DNA from: Desulfovibrio piger
GTDB lineage: Bacteria; Desulfobacterota; Desulfovibrionia; Desulfovibrionales; Desulfovibrionaceae
Direction: 5' to 3'
NCBI RefSeq assembly: GCF_951793255.1
Contig: NZ_OX636706.1
Coordinates: 1,199,001 to 1,263,000, forward strand
Length of the DNA stretch: 64,000 nucleotides
In this document: piece after piece, positions 63,497-64,000 of the stretch
Numbering within the stretch: the first letter of the stretch is position 1
Layout of the letters: every line of letters starts with the position of its first letter
Made by a program: the position numbers and the translations under genes
The notes under the pieces: generated by a model
Databases searched by the model: none
Seen by the model: only the letters and a program-made list of their open reading frames with translations
What the model was told of the DNA's origin: nothing

Positions 63497-64000
63497 CTAG
63501 CGGCCCCGATACTGCCGGGCGTCTCCCACCCGGACGGTGATCTTTTCCCTGTCCATGAATTCCAGCAGGGCGATGAGGTACTTGCGCGAAAGGTCCAGGA
63601 TCTCCTTGAGGCCGCCCACGTCCAGATCCTCATGGTCGCTGAACCACAGGCGCACCTTGTCCAGGATCTCTTCCACGGCCTCGTTGCCGTAGTAGAGGCC
63701 GTCCTTGACGCGCACCAGCTTCTTCTGTTCGCACAGCAGGCGCAGGACGGGCGCCGCCTCCTTGCTGCTCACGCCCAGTTCCTCGAGCACGTCCTTGAGG
63801 TTGGGCGGGGTCAGGCCCGCGCTGGTGTGGGCCTCCAGCAGCTTGCGGCTCAGGCCCTCCTGGTCGGAAGCCAGCGTGACCTTGTGGCTGGCCAGGCGCA
63901 GGCCGTCGCCTTCGGCCACCAGCAGGCCCTTTTTCTGGGCCGCTTCCAGCACGCGCGCCACCAGACGCTGGGGCAGCTTGTCGCTCCAGCCGGCGCACAG
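63497..64000 (-). CDS. selB: SelB, selenocysteine-specific elongation factor (C-terminal part)
   Basis: The frame is open to the right edge, so only the C-terminal 167 residues are in the window. They are winged-helix repeats, ending in DLSRKYLIALLEFMDREKIT and then VRVGDARQYRGR, the closing pattern of SelB, whose last winged helix binds the SECIS loop of selenoprotein mRNAs. SelB carries Sec-tRNA to the ribosome. Its presence supports reading TGA 31768-31770 as selenocysteine. The next gene downstream is the disulfide reductase, 190 bp on. Confidence 0.85.
   Translation of the reverse strand: MCAGWSDKLPQRLVARVLEAAQKKGLLVAEGDGLRLASHKVTLASDQEGLSRKLLEAHTSAGLTPPNLKDVLEELGVSSKEAAPVLRLLCEQKKLVRVKDGLYYGNEAVEEILDKVRLWFSDHEDLDVGGLKEILDLSRKYLIALLEFMDREKITVRVGDARQYRGR

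Overview
The window looks like a chromosomal segment of a Desulfovibrio-like sulfate-reducing bacterium, probably of the gut-associated group. The evidence is a GC-rich, strongly G/C-ending codon bias, a one-polypeptide pyruvate:ferredoxin oxidoreductase close to pta-ackA, a sigma-54-controlled glycyl radical enzyme locus with TauE-type anion exporters, a CoA-disulfide/persulfide reductase with a rhodanese tail, and selenocysteine use (a TGA-containing HesB-like gene plus the 3' part of selB). The species cannot be fixed from the sequence alone.

Layout. Bases 1-2484 hold the end of a capsule locus (kpsC, kpsS). Bases 2692-5135 are a three-level nest of insertion sequences: IS5-type, interrupted by IS1595-type, interrupted by a second IS5-type. 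Bases about 5.1-19.9 kb are AT-richer accessory DNA made of two integrative elements in tandem at a tRNA-Ser(GCU) gene. A 62-bp copy of the tRNA 3' part at 12318-12379 separates them. Element 1 (left) carries a zinc-ribbon/TOPRIM primase fused to a family A DNA polymerase, an SF3/D5-like helicase, an AlpA-type regulator and a tyrosine integrase. Element 2 (12380-19888) carries a small protein that aligns along its length with FtsZ but lacks the GTP-binding and catalytic loops, a divergent DNA methyltransferase with a tail-to-tail PD-(D/E)xK nuclease, two short promoter-hairpin-terminator leaders, an HUH rolling-circle Rep, an HTH protein and a second tyrosine integrase.

From 19.9 kb the core-like GC-rich chromosome resumes: tRNA-Ser, glnS, tRNA-Lys and an EamA transporter. 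Next is a metabolic locus (23.8-33.6 kb): an APC permease behind a consensus sigma-54 promoter, TauE-like exporter 1, a sigma-54 activator, a glycyl radical enzyme behind a second sigma-54-like promoter, its radical SAM activase, a selenocysteine HesB-like protein and its cysteine paralogue in tandem, then TauE-like exporter 2. The working picture is uptake of an organic substrate, radical cleavage of it, and export of an anion, with Fe-S carriers in attendance. The substrate is not identifiable from sequence; sulfite release is only an inference.

Bases 33.8-37.8 kb are a three-gene operon (GNAT-TraB fusion, GNAT, radical SAM). Bases 37.8-42.1 kb hold a broken autotransporter between two diverged direct repeats of about 500 bp. 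Bases 42.1-52.9 kb hold a D-2-hydroxyacid dehydrogenase, cysE, a small lipoprotein, a metal-ligand-deficient hydantoinase homologue, a purine permease, two tandem sodium symporters, lepB and comM. Bases 53.6-64 kb hold ackA, pta, por, the CoA-disulfide reductase-rhodanese and the 3' part of selB, all on the minus strand. This end supplies pyruvate oxidation and ATP formation (pyruvate to acetyl-CoA, acetyl phosphate, acetate) and the Sec elongation factor that decodes the HesB-like TGA.
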